Positions 35,421-45,507 of a DNA stretch of 64,000 nt are shown here, one piece after another. The DNA lies in the NCBI GenBank assembly GCA_006969745.1, contig CP030886.1, positions 1,269,001 through 1,333,000 of the forward strand. The letters are read 5' to 3'. Both the position numbers and the translations under genes were made by a program. Within the stretch, counting starts at the first letter, position 1. Each line of letters opens with the position of its first letter. The notes under the pieces were generated by a model, which searched no databases, had not been told where the DNA came from, and saw only the letters and a list, made by a program, of their open reading frames with translations. The stretch comes from Cytophagaceae bacterium (lineage in GTDB: Bacteria > Bacteroidota > Bacteroidia > Cytophagales > Cyclobacteriaceae).

Positions 35421-37538
35421 GTGTTCTTTTGGAATTCATACCCGTTTGTTCGGCTAAGTAGTGTACTCATCCTAGGCATACTTTGCTTCGACCACCGACC
35501 CGAGCTGTGGGATTATCCGCTGTATACTTTGCTAGCCAGCATCAGTCTCTTTTCTATTTCTGTAGCCTTTTCACAAAAGCACGGCTTCTTTAAGCTACGC
35601 CATCTCAATGGTTTGCTGGCCTTGTTCACTATTTATTGGATGGGAGGATACCTCACCAAAATCCATTATCACAGCCAAAACTCTTCACATTACCGGCACC
35701 TCAATGTCAAAATAATCGGCTTTTCAGGTGTAGTAACAAGTCCAGTAAATGATCGTACCAACCATCTCAGATACGAATTTCAACTGGATCAGGTGATATC
35801 AAGGGATTCGATCATTGCTGCTGATGGTAAAATTTATCTCTATGTAAAAAAGGATTCAACAACATCTCCACTGAGTTATGGAGACAAAGTCTATGTATCC
35901 GGCAATTACTTTCCAATCTCAGCACCTGGCAATCCTGGAGAATTCAATTACAAAAAATACCTGGCTCGACAAAACATTTACGGCCATGCATTTGTGAATG
36001 CCAAGGATATAAGGATAAGTGGAAGAGTGGCACAAAATCTACTCATGGAATGGTCATTAGCATTGAGAAATCGTGCAAATCGAATCATCGACAGATGTAT
36101 TCCTCAGCCTCGCGAGAATGGAATAGCCAAAGCGCTCTTGCTTGGAATTAAGGATTATTTAGATAGTGACCTGAAGAAAGCGTACTCAGCAGCTGGAGCT
36201 ATGCATGTGCTTGCGGTCTCCGGGCTGCATGTTGGTATTGTTTTTTTACTAATTAAAGTTGTGTTCGGGCGGCTGAAAGAGACAGGCAAATGGGGAACCT
36301 ATTTCTTTGGAATCATTAGCGTATCCACCATTTGGATGTATGCTATTGTTACCGGACTGAGTCCCTCAGTATTACGAGCAGCTGTCATGTTCTCTCTAGT
36401 GGCACTTAGTGAAGCGTCTGTTCGCGATACCAACATTTATAATTCGCTCGGAATCGCAGCATTTATACTTCTCTTGTTTGATCCTTACCTGATTTACTCA
36501 GTTGGTTTTCAACTATCCTTTGCAGCCGTATTTGGGATCGTTTATCTCCAACCCAAGATCTATCGAATCATTGAGTTTCGTTATTCCATACTAGACAAAG
36601 CGTGGGCAATCACGTGCGTGTCCATTGCAGCTCAGGTAGCTACATTCCCTTTGACGGCTCATTACTTTCATCAATTTCCAACCTACTTTCTTATTTCAAA
36701 CTTAGTGGTAATTCCAGCTTCATTTTGCATGTTGCTTGGTGGCTTGATCATGTTGATGGCAGATCTCATCCACAATTTATTTAGCCAGTACATAGGAATG
36801 GTGCTACAGAAATTTATGTGGCTAGTAAATGAACTTATAAGCTACATCCATCAACTACCCTACAGCCTGATTGAATGGATAAATCTTGATTTTCCGGGAC
36901 TTATTCTTACATATGCTATCGTAATTACCCTGATTACCGGACTTCACTATGGTATTTTTCGCACGTTGGCGATTTCCTCCTCGCTATTCATTTTGCTATT
37001 GGGCTGGAACTGGAAAGACAATGAACGCCAGTCGCGTAAAAAAGAATTGATCTTCTATGAGTTGAAAGACAGGATTGCGATTGATTACATCAATGGACAT
37101 TCGGCTACTCTATACCTTGATGTAGAATCATTAAATGAATTAGAAATCGACCTACTCTCGTTTCAGATCGATCCGTATCGTCTTTCTTCAAATCTTGGTC
37201 CAACAAAATCAACGACGACTACTTTTAGAGCCGCGGGTTTTTATAAAAAAGATGTCATTCGTTTTGGAAAGGTGGCCAACAAAAGAATCTTACTTTTCGA
37301 CAGCACCACCTTCCATTTAGACTTCAAGCAGAAGATCGATACAGATTATATTGTTGTCAATAATGGGGCTATAAAAAACCTGGAATGGTTAAAGAATAAT
37401 TTTCAATTTGACCAAGTAATTGTAAGCACCAAAAATTCCCGATACTATTCAAAAAAGATGAAGGATCAAGCAAAGGAACTTGACATTCAAATCCACTCAC
37501 TAATAGAAGATGGTGCTCTTAGAATTTTCCTGAATTAG
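35421..37538 (+). CDS. comEC: ComEC/Rec2-type DNA uptake channel
   Basis: The 705-residue protein starts with GTG; the nearest ATG upstream is out of frame. It has N-terminal membrane helices and a DUF4131-like OB region (about 60-200, ending NPGEFNYKKYLARQNIYGHAF). The competence domain follows (about 225-490: RENGIAKALLLGIKDYLD, AMHVLAVSGLHVGIVF, GLSPSVLRAAVMF) with many helices. ComEC carries single-stranded DNA across the inner membrane during transformation. The last 190 or so residues lack the HxHxDH metallo-beta-lactamase motif found in many ComEC proteins, so nuclease activity must come from elsewhere, if at all. It stands alone between the repeat field and a terminator. Confidence 0.88.
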   Translation: MFFWNSYPFVRLSSVLILGILCFDHRPELWDYPLYTLLASISLFSISVAFSQKHGFFKLRHLNGLLALFTIYWMGGYLTKIHYHSQNSSHYRHLNVKIIGFSGVVTSPVNDRTNHLRYEFQLDQVISRDSIIAADGKIYLYVKKDSTTSPLSYGDKVYVSGNYFPISAPGNPGEFNYKKYLARQNIYGHAFVNAKDIRISGRVAQNLLMEWSLALRNRANRIIDRCIPQPRENGIAKALLLGIKDYLDSDLKKAYSAAGAMHVLAVSGLHVGIVFLLIKVVFGRLKETGKWGTYFFGIISVSTIWMYAIVTGLSPSVLRAAVMFSLVALSEASVRDTNIYNSLGIAAFILLLFDPYLIYSVGFQLSFAAVFGIVYLQPKIYRIIEFRYSILDKAWAITCVSIAAQVATFPLTAHYFHQFPTYFLISNLVVIPASFCMLLGGLIMLMADLIHNLFSQYIGMVLQKFMWLVNELISYIHQLPYSLIEWINLDFPGLILTYAIVITLITGLHYGIFRTLAISSSLFILLLGWNWKDNERQSRKKELIFYELKDRIAIDYINGHSATLYLDVESLNELEIDLLSFQIDPYRLSSNLGPTKSTTTTFRAAGFYKKDVIRFGKVANKRILLFDSTTFHLDFKQKIDTDYIVVNNGAIKNLEWLKNNFQFDQVIVSTKNSRYYSKKMKDQAKELDIQIHSLIEDGALRIFLN

Positions 37539-37548
37539 GCATAAAAAA

Positions 37549-37628
37549 AGAGCGGACAATGTAGCCCGCTCTGTTCACCACCAATCCCGACTAGCATCGG
37601 GAAAAAACTTACTACCGCCTAGTAGTAA
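37549..37628 (-). terminator. Terminator downstream of fabH, with two further hairpins
   Basis: On the minus strand AGAGCGG and CCGCTCT (37549-37555 with 37566-37572) form a stem followed by seven Ts, a typical terminator of the fabH unit. Two more hairpins lie between it and fabH: TCCCGA/TCGGGA (37585-37602) and TTACTAC/GTAGTAA (37609-37628). They may be decay barriers or parts of a regulatory leader. Confidence 0.7.
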
Positions 37629-37701
37629 TCACAAATGTAATACTTTCAGCGATTCGCCAAAGCATATTTTGAAAAAACACCACACATCAAATAGTCTTTT
37701 A

Positions 37702-38664
37702 TTACCACTTTACAATGGTGCCTGCAAAGGTCAGTCCACCACCAAATCCTATCAGCAATAGCGTATCGCCCTTTTTGATGCCACCGTTAGCGGCAGACTT
37801 ATCAATTGCTAATGGAATTGATGCTGAGGAAGTGTTTCCAAATTCAGTGACACTTTCCGGAATTTTTTCCATCGGATAATCCAAATTCTTAGCAATCGCC
37901 TCTATTATTCGCAAATTGGCACTGTGCGGCACGATGTAATCCAGGTCTTCCATAGTCATGCCGGCCTTGGCTACCAGCTCCCGTATTTTTATTGGAATAT
38001 TGCCAACGGCCCACTTAAATACCGAACGCCCATTCTGAACGATCCTTCCATGAGGATTGATGCCCACACCATTGATGCTGTTCTTCTTGTGACTTAAATA
38101 CAAATCATGTCCCAGATCTCCATTGGTTCCGGAATTGAAGGCCAGGAAATGCTCTTCTTCACTGGGCTCTACCAAGGCAGCACCTGCAGCATCACCAAAT
38201 AGTATGCAGGAAGTTCGATCTTCCATATCCATGATCTTACTCAATGTCTCACTACCTATCACCAGAACCTTCTTATACACACCGGAGTTTACGAAACCGT
38301 GCGCCATCTGCAGTCCATAAACAAAGCCTGCGCAAGCGGCGTAGATATCGTTGCAACCTGCATTTTGAATGCCCAGCTTATATTGAACACGAGAGGCTGT
38401 ATTGGGCATTGGCTGATCAGGAGAGGTAGTGCAAACCACAATAAAGTCTACATCTGAGATATCTGCTCCACTGTTTGCTACCAGGTTTTCAACAGCCTTG
38501 ACAGAAAGGTCACTTGCAAACTCACCGTCTTTGGAAAATCGGCGTGTTTTGATACCAGTGCGGGAGATAATCCACTCATCGTTGGTGTCAATAAACTCTT
38601 CGAAATAATGATTGTCTATGATTCTTTCAGGTACATACGTACCGAATGCGGTAATTTTTGACAT
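37702..38664 (-). CDS. fabH: Beta-ketoacyl-ACP synthase III (FabH)
   Basis: The 320-residue protein matches KAS III. Motifs are DEWIISRTGIKTRRF at 29-43, the active-site Cys111 in DIYAACAGFVYGLQMA, the catalytic His in IVPHSANLRII and Asn in EFGNTSSASIPLA, ending in LLIGFGGGLTFAGTIVKW. It condenses acetyl-CoA or branched-chain acyl-CoA with malonyl-ACP to start fatty-acid synthesis in the cytoplasm. The gene is isolated from other fab genes and follows uvrB by 101 bp on the same strand, so it may have its own promoter. A terminator lies downstream. Confidence 0.93.
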   Translation of the reverse strand: MSKITAFGTYVPERIIDNHYFEEFIDTNDEWIISRTGIKTRRFSKDGEFASDLSVKAVENLVANSGADISDVDFIVVCTTSPDQPMPNTASRVQYKLGIQNAGCNDIYAACAGFVYGLQMAHGFVNSGVYKKVLVIGSETLSKIMDMEDRTSCILFGDAAGAALVEPSEEEHFLAFNSGTNGDLGHDLYLSHKKNSINGVGINPHGRIVQNGRSVFKWAVGNIPIKIRELVAKAGMTMEDLDYIVPHSANLRIIEAIAKNLDYPMEKIPESVTEFGNTSSASIPLAIDKSAANGGIKKGDTLLLIGFGGGLTFAGTIVKW

Positions 38665-38765
38665 AATGAAAATTTGGGGGATTTCTTAAGAAAAAGATTA
38701 ATCTTTTGGGATGATCGTCTATTTCAAAAGCAAGTTGAATTAGGATGTTGGTAATTCCAAAGAAG

Positions 38766-40787
38766 CTACTTACTTTCTTTCAGCATTTTTTCAACTTCCT
38801 GCAGCTCGTCTCTCAGTCTGGCCGCATCCATAAAGTCAAGATCCTTGGCGGCCTTCTCCATTTTTCTCCTTGTTTCATTGGCCAGTTTGGTCAGCTGCTC
38901 TTTGGACATATAAGAAACCACCGGATCTGCAGCTAGCGACTGTTCTTCCTCGATATAATACTTTTTGGCACCTTTTTTCTTGTCTGCTACTCCTGTTTGT
39001 CGCAGAATCTCCTCTTTGTTCTTCTTCAGAGACACGGGTGTAATACCATGCTTTTCATTGTATTCCATCTGTATACTTCGCCTTCGATTGGTTTCGTCGA
39101 TAGCTAGTTTCATGGAACCAGTCACTTTATCTGCATACATGATAACCTTACCTCTGTCATTTCTCGCAGCTCTTCCGATTGTTTGAACCAACGAACGCTC
39201 ATTTCTTAAAAATCCCTCCTTGTCTGTATCCAAAATGGCCACAAGAGAAACTTCCGGCAGGTCAAGTCCTTCTCTAAGCAGGTTTACACCAACCAGCACA
39301 TCAAAGACTCCAAGCCTCAACTCCCTAAGAATTTCCACCCGATCCAGCGTGTCCACTTCCGAGTGAATGTACCTGGTTTTCACGCCAGCATTCAACAAAT
39401 ACTTTGTGAGTTCTTCGGCCATACGCTTGGTAAGTGTTGTTACCAATACACGATCCTCCATCTCTACCCGCTGATGAATTTCCTCCAACAAATCATCTAT
39501 CTGATTTTGGCTTGGCCTAACGTCAATCACCGGATCTAGCAGGCCTGTAGGGCGAATCAATTGCTCGATGATAACCCCTTCAGATTTTCGCAATTCGTAT
39601 TCACTGGGCGTAGCGCTCACAAACACAACCTGATTGAGCATGTCTTCAAATTCATTGAATGTCAATGGGCGATTATCCATTGCGGAAGGTAACCTAAATC
39701 CGTAATCCACGAGGTTGACCTTCCTTGCACGATCTCCTCCCCACATGCCTCTTACCTGGGGAACGGTTACGTGACTTTCATCAATAACCATCAGAAAATC
39801 GTCCGGGAAATAATCCAAAAGGCAGAATGGTCTGCTACCCGGAGAGCGTCTGTCAAAATATCTGGAATAGTTTTCCACACCAGAACAATAGCCGATCTCT
39901 CTGATCATCTCAACATCAAACTCTGTACGCTCTTTGAGTCGTTTGGCCTCCAGAAACCTTCGTTCATCCTCAAAGAACTGCACCTGCTCCACCATGTCAT
40001 CCTGAATTTCCTTGATGGCCACCTGTAATTGATCTTTGCTGGTTACAAATAAGTTGGCTGGGAAAATGGTGATGATGCGCTCATCGGATTGCTTCTCACC
40101 GGTTATTGGATCGATCCGCTGAATGGATTCAATTTCGTCTCCCCAAAAAATAAACCGGTATGCAAAGTCGGCATAAGCAACAAAAACGTCAACCGTATCC
40201 CCTTTCACTCTAAATGTTCCCCTTTTGAATTCTGCCTCAGTACGGCTATAAAGAATATCTACAAGGCTGAATAGAAACTTGTTTCGAGGAATGATGTCAC
40301 CTTCCTGCACTTTAATGACATTTTTCCCAAACTCCTCGGGATTACCAATGCCGTATATGCAAGAAACAGAAGCTACAACTATAACATCCCTTCTTCCCGA
40401 AAGCAATGCCGAAGATGCACTTAGACGCAGTTTCTCAATTTCTTCGTTAATTGAAAGGTCTTTTTCTATGTAAACATTACTGGTAGGAATGTAGGCTTCC
40501 GGCTGATAGTAATCGTAATAGGAGATGAAATACTCTACAGCATTATCGGGGAAGAAACGCTTAAACTCACCATAAAGCTGAGCTGCCAACGTCTTGTTAT
40601 GACTGAGTACCAATGTAGGTTTTTGTACCTGCTCTATCACATTAGCCATTGTAAAGGTCTTGCCTGACCCTGTTACTCCCAAGAGTGTTTGCGCAGCTTC
40701 TCCTCCCTCTAATCCTTCTACAAGCTGCTTAATGGCTTGAGGCTGATCGCCCGTTGGACTGTATTCCGAAACAAGTTTAAATTCCAT
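38766..40787 (-). CDS. uvrB: Excinuclease ABC subunit B
   Basis: The 673-residue protein is a complete UvrB. It shows Walker [15 protein letters not shown], the DNA-inserting beta hairpin [13 protein letters not shown], helicase motif [15 protein letters not shown], the C-terminal helicase lobe with [21 protein letters not shown] and TIGRAARN, and a UVR domain at the end ([19 protein letters not shown]). It acts with UvrA and UvrC in nucleotide excision repair. It lies 4 bp behind aroE, which suggests co-transcription of the minus-strand run from the TPR gene to here. Confidence 0.97.
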   Translation of the reverse strand: MEFKLVSEYSPTGDQPQAIKQLVEGLEGGEAAQTLLGVTGSGKTFTMANVIEQVQKPTLVLSHNKTLAAQLYGEFKRFFPDNAVEYFISYYDYYQPEAYIPTSNVYIEKDLSINEEIEKLRLSASSALLSGRRDVIVVASVSCIYGIGNPEEFGKNVIKVQEGDIIPRNKFLFSLVDILYSRTEAEFKRGTFRVKGDTVDVFVAYADFAYRFIFWGDEIESIQRIDPITGEKQSDERIITIFPANLFVTSKDQLQVAIKEIQDDMVEQVQFFEDERRFLEAKRLKERTEFDVEMIREIGYCSGVENYSRYFDRRSPGSRPFCLLDYFPDDFLMVIDESHVTVPQVRGMWGGDRARKVNLVDYGFRLPSAMDNRPLTFNEFEDMLNQVVFVSATPSEYELRKSEGVIIEQLIRPTGLLDPVIDVRPSQNQIDDLLEEIHQRVEMEDRVLVTTLTKRMAEELTKYLLNAGVKTRYIHSEVDTLDRVEILRELRLGVFDVLVGVNLLREGLDLPEVSLVAILDTDKEGFLRNERSLVQTIGRAARNDRGKVIMYADKVTGSMKLAIDETNRRRSIQMEYNEKHGITPVSLKKNKEEILRQTGVADKKKGAKKYYIEEEQSLAADPVVSYMSKEQLTKLANETRRKMEKAAKDLDFMDAARLRDELQEVEKMLKESK

Positions 40788-40791
40788 CTGT

Positions 40792-41529
40792 TTAGCTATT
40801 CCAAATATCCCATGATCTCTCTGCTTGAAGCTCCAACATCTCTAAACCGTTTTTAGTTTTTGCTCCATTTTTCTTTCCTTCTTTCAGAAATGCTGTTTCT
40901 TCCGGATTATAGATCAGATCGTAAAAGAAAGTGCCTTTCGAGATTCGTTTGTATGGGATGTCAGGCAACGATTCATTGTTTGGAAACATACCCAGCGGTG
41001 TTGTGTTTACAATGAGTTTGAAGCGTGAAATGATTTCAGGATTTGAGTTTATCTGATCATAAGTATAATCTCCTCCTTTGTTGGTTCTGCTTACCTGATT
41101 GTAGGGAATGTTTAGATCTGTAAGCCCTGCTTGTACCGCTTTAGAAGCTCCGCCAGAACCGAGAATTAGCGCTTCTCCTCTGAATGTCCCTACCCAATTA
41201 TTGAGAGATTCCTTAAAAGCCATGTAATCGGTATTGTATCCGATAAGTTTACCTCCTTTCTTGTAAATAACATTTGCAGCGCCAACTTTGATGGCACTGG
41301 CATCTTGCTTATCCAGATATTTAACTACATTTTCTTTATGTGGAACAGTCACATTAAGGCCTTTGAGATCTGAGTGCTTTAGCCAAAGTGCAGGAAATTC
41401 ATTTAAAAATTCCATTTCAAACAGATCATATACACAATCTTTTAGCTTTAGCTTTTTAAATTTCTTGGTAAAGAAATTCTGAGAATAACTGTGTTCAACA
41501 GGATAACCGATTAATCCAAAGCGTATCAT
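40792..41529 (-). CDS. aroE: Shikimate dehydrogenase
   Basis: The 245-residue protein has the substrate serines of SxS in EHSYSQNF (Ser14, Ser16), the catalytic lysine in TVPHKENV (Lys65), the Asp in GYNTDYMAF (Asp101) and the NADP glycine loop [11 protein letters not shown]. It reduces 3-dehydroshikimate to shikimate in aromatic amino-acid synthesis. It is slightly shorter than E. coli AroE but complete. It sits between uvrB and the DUF368 gene, a pairing I recall from other Bacteroidota. Confidence 0.95.
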   Translation of the reverse strand: MIRFGLIGYPVEHSYSQNFFTKKFKKLKLKDCVYDLFEMEFLNEFPALWLKHSDLKGLNVTVPHKENVVKYLDKQDASAIKVGAANVIYKKGGKLIGYNTDYMAFKESLNNWVGTFRGEALILGSGGASKAVQAGLTDLNIPYNQVSRTNKGGDYTYDQINSNPEIISRFKLIVNTTPLGMFPNNESLPDIPYKRISKGTFFYDLIYNPEETAFLKEGKKNGAKTKNGLEMLELQAERSWDIWNS

Positions 41530-41568
41530 ATCAGATTAAAGTTATATCAAGTATACAAGCCAGCCTAA

Positions 41569-42462
41569 CTACTGTGTAGAAGTTGATGATTTGCGTTCCA
41601 TCCAAAAAACCATCAAAAATCCGATGATTATAAAAACCACTGAATAAACAAATTCGGCATTCAATTCCGGCAGTTTCCATATGTAGCCAATGGCCTTCTC
41701 CTTTCCATCAAAGGTCTCTGTTAATGTGACTTTCCAAGGCCAAATAATCAACAACGAGCCTGCTACAAATCCACTAAGAACCGCGATTGTCACATCTTTG
41801 TACTTGCTAAACAAATATGATAGTATGCGTGATAACACAACAAGGCCCAGAACACATCCTATCGCAATTGGTGCAAGAATCCTTATCTCCAAAGCACTAA
41901 TGGCTTTTAACACCAATAAGTAGTTTCCCATCAACAATAAAATGTATGATCCTGATAAGCCAGGAAGAATCATGCTGCAAACTGCTACCACTCCACAGAG
42001 CGTCAGGTACATAAATGAATCGTTGGCTTGAGCTGGCGGAAGAAACGCTATTGCGATCGCTACTACACATCCTATGACGAATGATATAAGTACACCTAAA
42101 GAAATCTGAGTGATTTGCCGTGAAACTGCTGCAACCGAAGCAACTATCAAACCGAAGAAAAATGAGAGCGTTAAGGTTTCGTATTGATCAAATGCAATCT
42201 CCAAAAGCTTGGCCAAGCTCAGAATACTCACGAAAACGCCGAGGAAGAGTACTACTAAAAAGTTGAAATCAACCCTGTGTGAAAATTCCTTGAAGCGACC
42301 GCTAAAAAAGAGTTTCAGAGCTGCCACATCAATACTCTTAAGGGCATTGATCAATCGCTCGTAAATACCTGTTATAAAAGCTACTGTTCCTCCGGATACG
42401 CCGGGAATTACATTTGCAGCTCCCATAGCAACTCCTTTGAAGAAAAGCTTTAGTTTATCCAT
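41569..42462 (-). CDS. DUF368 membrane protein, undecaprenyl-phosphate translocase family
   Basis: The 297-residue protein has about eight to nine helices and the DUF368 repeats MGAANVIPGVSGGTVAFITG near the start and SMILPGLSGSYILLLMGNYL in the middle. DUF368 proteins (PopT) have been reported as translocases that return undecaprenyl phosphate to the cytoplasmic face, recycling the lipid carrier of cell-wall and polysaccharide synthesis. That suits the exopolysaccharide cluster nearby. It follows the phosphosulfolactate synthase gene by 5 bp. Confidence 0.88.
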   Translation of the reverse strand: MDKLKLFFKGVAMGAANVIPGVSGGTVAFITGIYERLINALKSIDVAALKLFFSGRFKEFSHRVDFNFLVVLFLGVFVSILSLAKLLEIAFDQYETLTLSFFFGLIVASVAAVSRQITQISLGVLISFVIGCVVAIAIAFLPPAQANDSFMYLTLCGVVAVCSMILPGLSGSYILLLMGNYLLVLKAISALEIRILAPIAIGCVLGLVVLSRILSYLFSKYKDVTIAVLSGFVAGSLLIIWPWKVTLTETFDGKEKAIGYIWKLPELNAEFVYSVVFIIIGFLMVFWMERKSSTSTQ

Positions 42463-42467
42463 TGGAA

Positions 42468-43223
42468 TTATAAAAAGTGACTAAAAGTATCGCCTCTTAG
42501 TCCAAGTCTGATGGTTTCCAATGGAATCACTTCGTTCGGGGCAATATTTCCGAGATTAACGTTGGATCCGCAAAGCTTAATGAACCAAACTTGTTGTGCT
42601 TTTTGTGGTGCTTCCCACAATATTTTTTCGGTCGGTATCTGAGTCAAGATCTCTTCTACCAGTCCTTGTCTTACTTCTCCTGAATCTCGAAAGAGGCCAA
42701 CATTGCCACTCTCACGTGCCTCACCAATTACTTTCCAGGCTCCCGCTTCCAACTCAGTGCTCATCTGTTCTATCCATTTGTATGGAGGGATAATCTTAGC
42801 GGCATCCTTTGAGCCAACTTCGCTGAGCACGGTTACTTGTTTTGCAAGAGTGCTTATGTACTCACATTTTTTGTCGTGATCCATGACCAACGAGCCATCG
42901 GAAACCTCAGCGTGCTCCATACCAAATTCATCCAGAATTTTTTGGTAATCTGTAAACTGCTCCCGAACAATAAATGCTTCAAATAAGGTTCCTCCAAAAT
43001 AGGTAGGAATACCAGCTGATTTGTAAAGGGCAATTTTTTCTTTCAGCTTGGGATATACATATGATGTGGCCCAACCGAACTTTACAATATCTATGTACTC
43101 GCCACTTGTCTCTATTAGATCTTCTACTTCTCGCAGACTTAGGCCTTTATCCATGACCATGGTATATCCTTCTGTTCTTGGCTTATTGGTCCGCTCTGGT
43201 AGATTGTTTAGATGATAATTCAT
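42468..43223 (-). CDS. Phosphosulfolactate synthase (ComA-like)
   Basis: The ATG at 43221-43223 is chosen because it gives the family-like start MNYHLNNLPERTNKPRTEGY; the longer frame adds 12 unlikely residues. The 251-residue TIM-barrel product shows TMVMDKGLSLREVEDLIE, YIDIVKFGWATSYVYP and YFGGTLFEAFI, signatures of ComA. ComA joins sulfite to phosphoenolpyruvate to make phosphosulfolactate, the first step of coenzyme M synthesis in archaea. No comB or comC is seen beside it. In Bacteroidota the product may serve sulfolactate or sulfonate metabolism, but this is unproven. DUF368 and aroE follow. Confidence 0.88.
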   Translation of the reverse strand: MNYHLNNLPERTNKPRTEGYTMVMDKGLSLREVEDLIETSGEYIDIVKFGWATSYVYPKLKEKIALYKSAGIPTYFGGTLFEAFIVREQFTDYQKILDEFGMEHAEVSDGSLVMDHDKKCEYISTLAKQVTVLSEVGSKDAAKIIPPYKWIEQMSTELEAGAWKVIGEARESGNVGLFRDSGEVRQGLVEEILTQIPTEKILWEAPQKAQQVWFIKLCGSNVNLGNIAPNEVIPLETIRLGLRGDTFSHFL

Positions 43224-43289
43224 GTAGGTTTTTTGTCGCTCAAAAAAAACAAGCCTCAAAAATCACAAATTATCTTTAGACGGTCAAAG

Positions 43290-44693
43290 TTATTTTTTAT
43301 CCTGCCGAAACTGATCAATAATGCGGTACAAGGCTTTTTGGGTTGGCAGATTCGGGAAGAAGTCAAAAAGTACCTCATGAGCCTCAAAATCAAGAATTAA
43401 CGCTGTTTCCAATCTATTGATTGCATTTTTATAGCTTCCTGATCCAATTAGGTAAACCACCCCTCTATAATACATTTCCGCATTGTCCGGACATTCATCA
43501 AGGCCTTGCTCCAACACTGAAATTGCTTCTTCGTAATTTCCCTGTTCGTAATAAACCATCGACCAGTCGAGCCAAATTTTGGGATCTTCTGAATCCATTT
43601 CACTCGCTTCTCTATATGCTTCAATAGAAGAAACCAGATTTCCGGTCTTATACTCTGCATCTGCAACTGCCTTCCAATAATGAACGTTTTCAGCATCTAT
43701 TTTTAGTGCTTTATTTAGAAAGTGAATTGCTTCGTACCACTTTTCTTGCAATGCCAGACAAACCCCTACACCATACCAGGCTTCATGGTAGAGTTGGTCC
43801 AGTTTGGTGGCTTTTTGATAATATTTAATAGCCAATTCGTGTTGCTGTAACTTCTCGTAAGCCGCTCCAATATGACAGTATGTCTCTGGTGAGGCCCCTT
43901 CCTGATCATAGGTCTTTAAATAGGCCGCAAGTGCCTGATCATATTTCTCAAGGTTCATTAAGGCATTGCCCATATTAAACCATGCACTACTAAATTCTTC
44001 ATCAATTGCGGTCGCATATTCATAGGCATCTACCGCTTCATCAAATCTTGCAAGCTTGTTGTATACAATGCCTAAGTTGTACCATGCATATTCCGAATAT
44101 GGATCCTGATCTATGAATTTCTGGTAATATGAGAGGCTACTTTCCAGCTCACCTGAAACGTCCAGGCAATATGCTAATTCATAAAGGGCATTCTCATTGA
44201 GCATATTAATTTCGATTGCAAGCTTATATTGATCCGCCGCTTCTTTGTACTTGCCCATTCCCTGATATGCCATTCCCATGCTGAAATACACCTCATCTTT
44301 CTCCTCCACATTCATAAGCGCTTGCTCGTAAGCACTTACGGCTTCCTCAAACTCAGAAAGCAGGCAGTGAATAGCACCTTTTTGAAGTAATAACTCAGGA
44401 TCGTTAGGCTGAATGTTGAGTGTTTCGTCAAGCAAATCGATGGCCTCATCTGATTTTTCCATTTTCACAAGCACATCTGATTTCTCAATTGTTAAATCAA
44501 TCGAATAGGGAAATTGCTCGAGCGCAACATTCGCAGCTTTCAATGCTTGTTTCAGTTTATCGTGCACACTGTAGTAGCAAATTATCTGAATCATCGCTTC
44601 TTCATCAAAGAAATGATTTTCCTTGTTTTTAAGGAACGCTTCAAACTTTCTTATCAACTCTCTCTCTTCCTTACGTTTATGTTCTTCAGCCAT
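43290..44693 (-). CDS. Tetratricopeptide-repeat protein
   Basis: The 467-residue protein consists almost wholly of TPR units, roughly 11 to 12 of 34 residues. Examples are AIDLLDETLNIQPNDPELL, YKEAADQYKLAIEINMLNE, FDEAVDAYEYATAIDEEFS and YEEAISVLEQGLDECPDN. It has no signal peptide, so it is cytoplasmic and probably a scaffold. It heads the minus-strand run that continues with phosphosulfolactate synthase, DUF368 and aroE. No enzymatic domain is present and a specific partner cannot be named. The 44694-44789 gap holds no other gene. Confidence 0.9.
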   Translation of the reverse strand: MAEEHKRKEERELIRKFEAFLKNKENHFFDEEAMIQIICYYSVHDKLKQALKAANVALEQFPYSIDLTIEKSDVLVKMEKSDEAIDLLDETLNIQPNDPELLLQKGAIHCLLSEFEEAVSAYEQALMNVEEKDEVYFSMGMAYQGMGKYKEAADQYKLAIEINMLNENALYELAYCLDVSGELESSLSYYQKFIDQDPYSEYAWYNLGIVYNKLARFDEAVDAYEYATAIDEEFSSAWFNMGNALMNLEKYDQALAAYLKTYDQEGASPETYCHIGAAYEKLQQHELAIKYYQKATKLDQLYHEAWYGVGVCLALQEKWYEAIHFLNKALKIDAENVHYWKAVADAEYKTGNLVSSIEAYREASEMDSEDPKIWLDWSMVYYEQGNYEEAISVLEQGLDECPDNAEMYYRGVVYLIGSGSYKNAINRLETALILDFEAHEVLFDFFPNLPTQKALYRIIDQFRQDKK

Positions 44694-44789
44694 GGTGAAA
44701 GATTAAATTGGGCGGTAAATGTTTAAAGGAATTTAGGTTAAAATGTATTTAAATTCATTCAGATATGGGCTAAAAAGTTTTCCACACCT

Positions 44790-45506
44790 TTATAAAAGCA
44801 AGCAATTTTTGAGCCTATTTTCTTTAAGAGCCCGTTGTACATATTTAGCATTCAATCCCTTTTCTAAATATGCCAAATGAGAAGGTCTGTGTAAATCTGA
44901 TCCTAAGAAATCGACCATATCCTTTTTTAGAAGAAGATTGCCAATTTGCTCAGGCACCTTGCCATAATAGCCCCCAAGTGAACCTAATGTAACCTGCAAC
45001 AAGACACCCATGTCTTTTAGTTCCTCAAGCCACTCAATGCTTCCCTCCAAGTAAACATATCGTTCAGGATGTGCCAGAACGGGGGTATGACCGGATGCTT
45101 TGAGATCGAACATTGCAGATTCAAAGAAAGCAGGCTTATTTATAAAGGGGGTTTCAACTAATACATGCTTCCCTCCAAATGAAAGAATAGTATCGTTGTC
45201 TTTTACTTTTTGATGAAATTGCTGGTCCACATAGTATTCAGCAGCTGCCTCTACCTCAATATCAAGATTTAGCTTGATAAGTTCTTTTTGCAGTTTGCTT
45301 AATCCCGCTAAAATTACTTCGGGATGGTTTGGATAATTTGGATGTATGTGGGGTGTCGTAATAATTTTCCTGAATCCTAACCTGATCAGTGACTCAATCA
45401 TTTCGATGCTTTGCTCCATCGACTGTGAGCCATCATCAATATTTGGAATAAGATGTGAGTGAATGTCAACATCCAAAGTCAAAGACTTTTTACCAAAAAA
45501 ATTCAT
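44790..45506 (-). CDS. CpsB/CapC-type PHP tyrosine phosphatase
   Basis: The 238-residue protein is of the PHP fold with metal-binding motifs VDIHSHLIPNIDDGS (His16, His18), TTPHIHPNYPNH, and later AHPERYVYL and GSDLHRP. In Gram-positive and some Gram-negative bacteria this family removes phosphate from the tyrosine-rich tail of Wzc-like kinases, controlling polysaccharide chain length. It starts one base after the stop of the Wzc gene and so is coupled to it, which fits that role. Confidence 0.9.
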   Translation of the reverse strand: MNFFGKKSLTLDVDIHSHLIPNIDDGSQSMEQSIEMIESLIRLGFRKIITTPHIHPNYPNHPEVILAGLSKLQKELIKLNLDIEVEAAAEYYVDQQFHQKVKDNDTILSFGGKHVLVETPFINKPAFFESAMFDLKASGHTPVLAHPERYVYLEGSIEWLEELKDMGVLLQVTLGSLGGYYGKVPEQIGNLLLKKDMVDFLGSDLHRPSHLAYLEKGLNAKYVQRALKENRLKNCLLL

Positions 45507-45507
45507 A

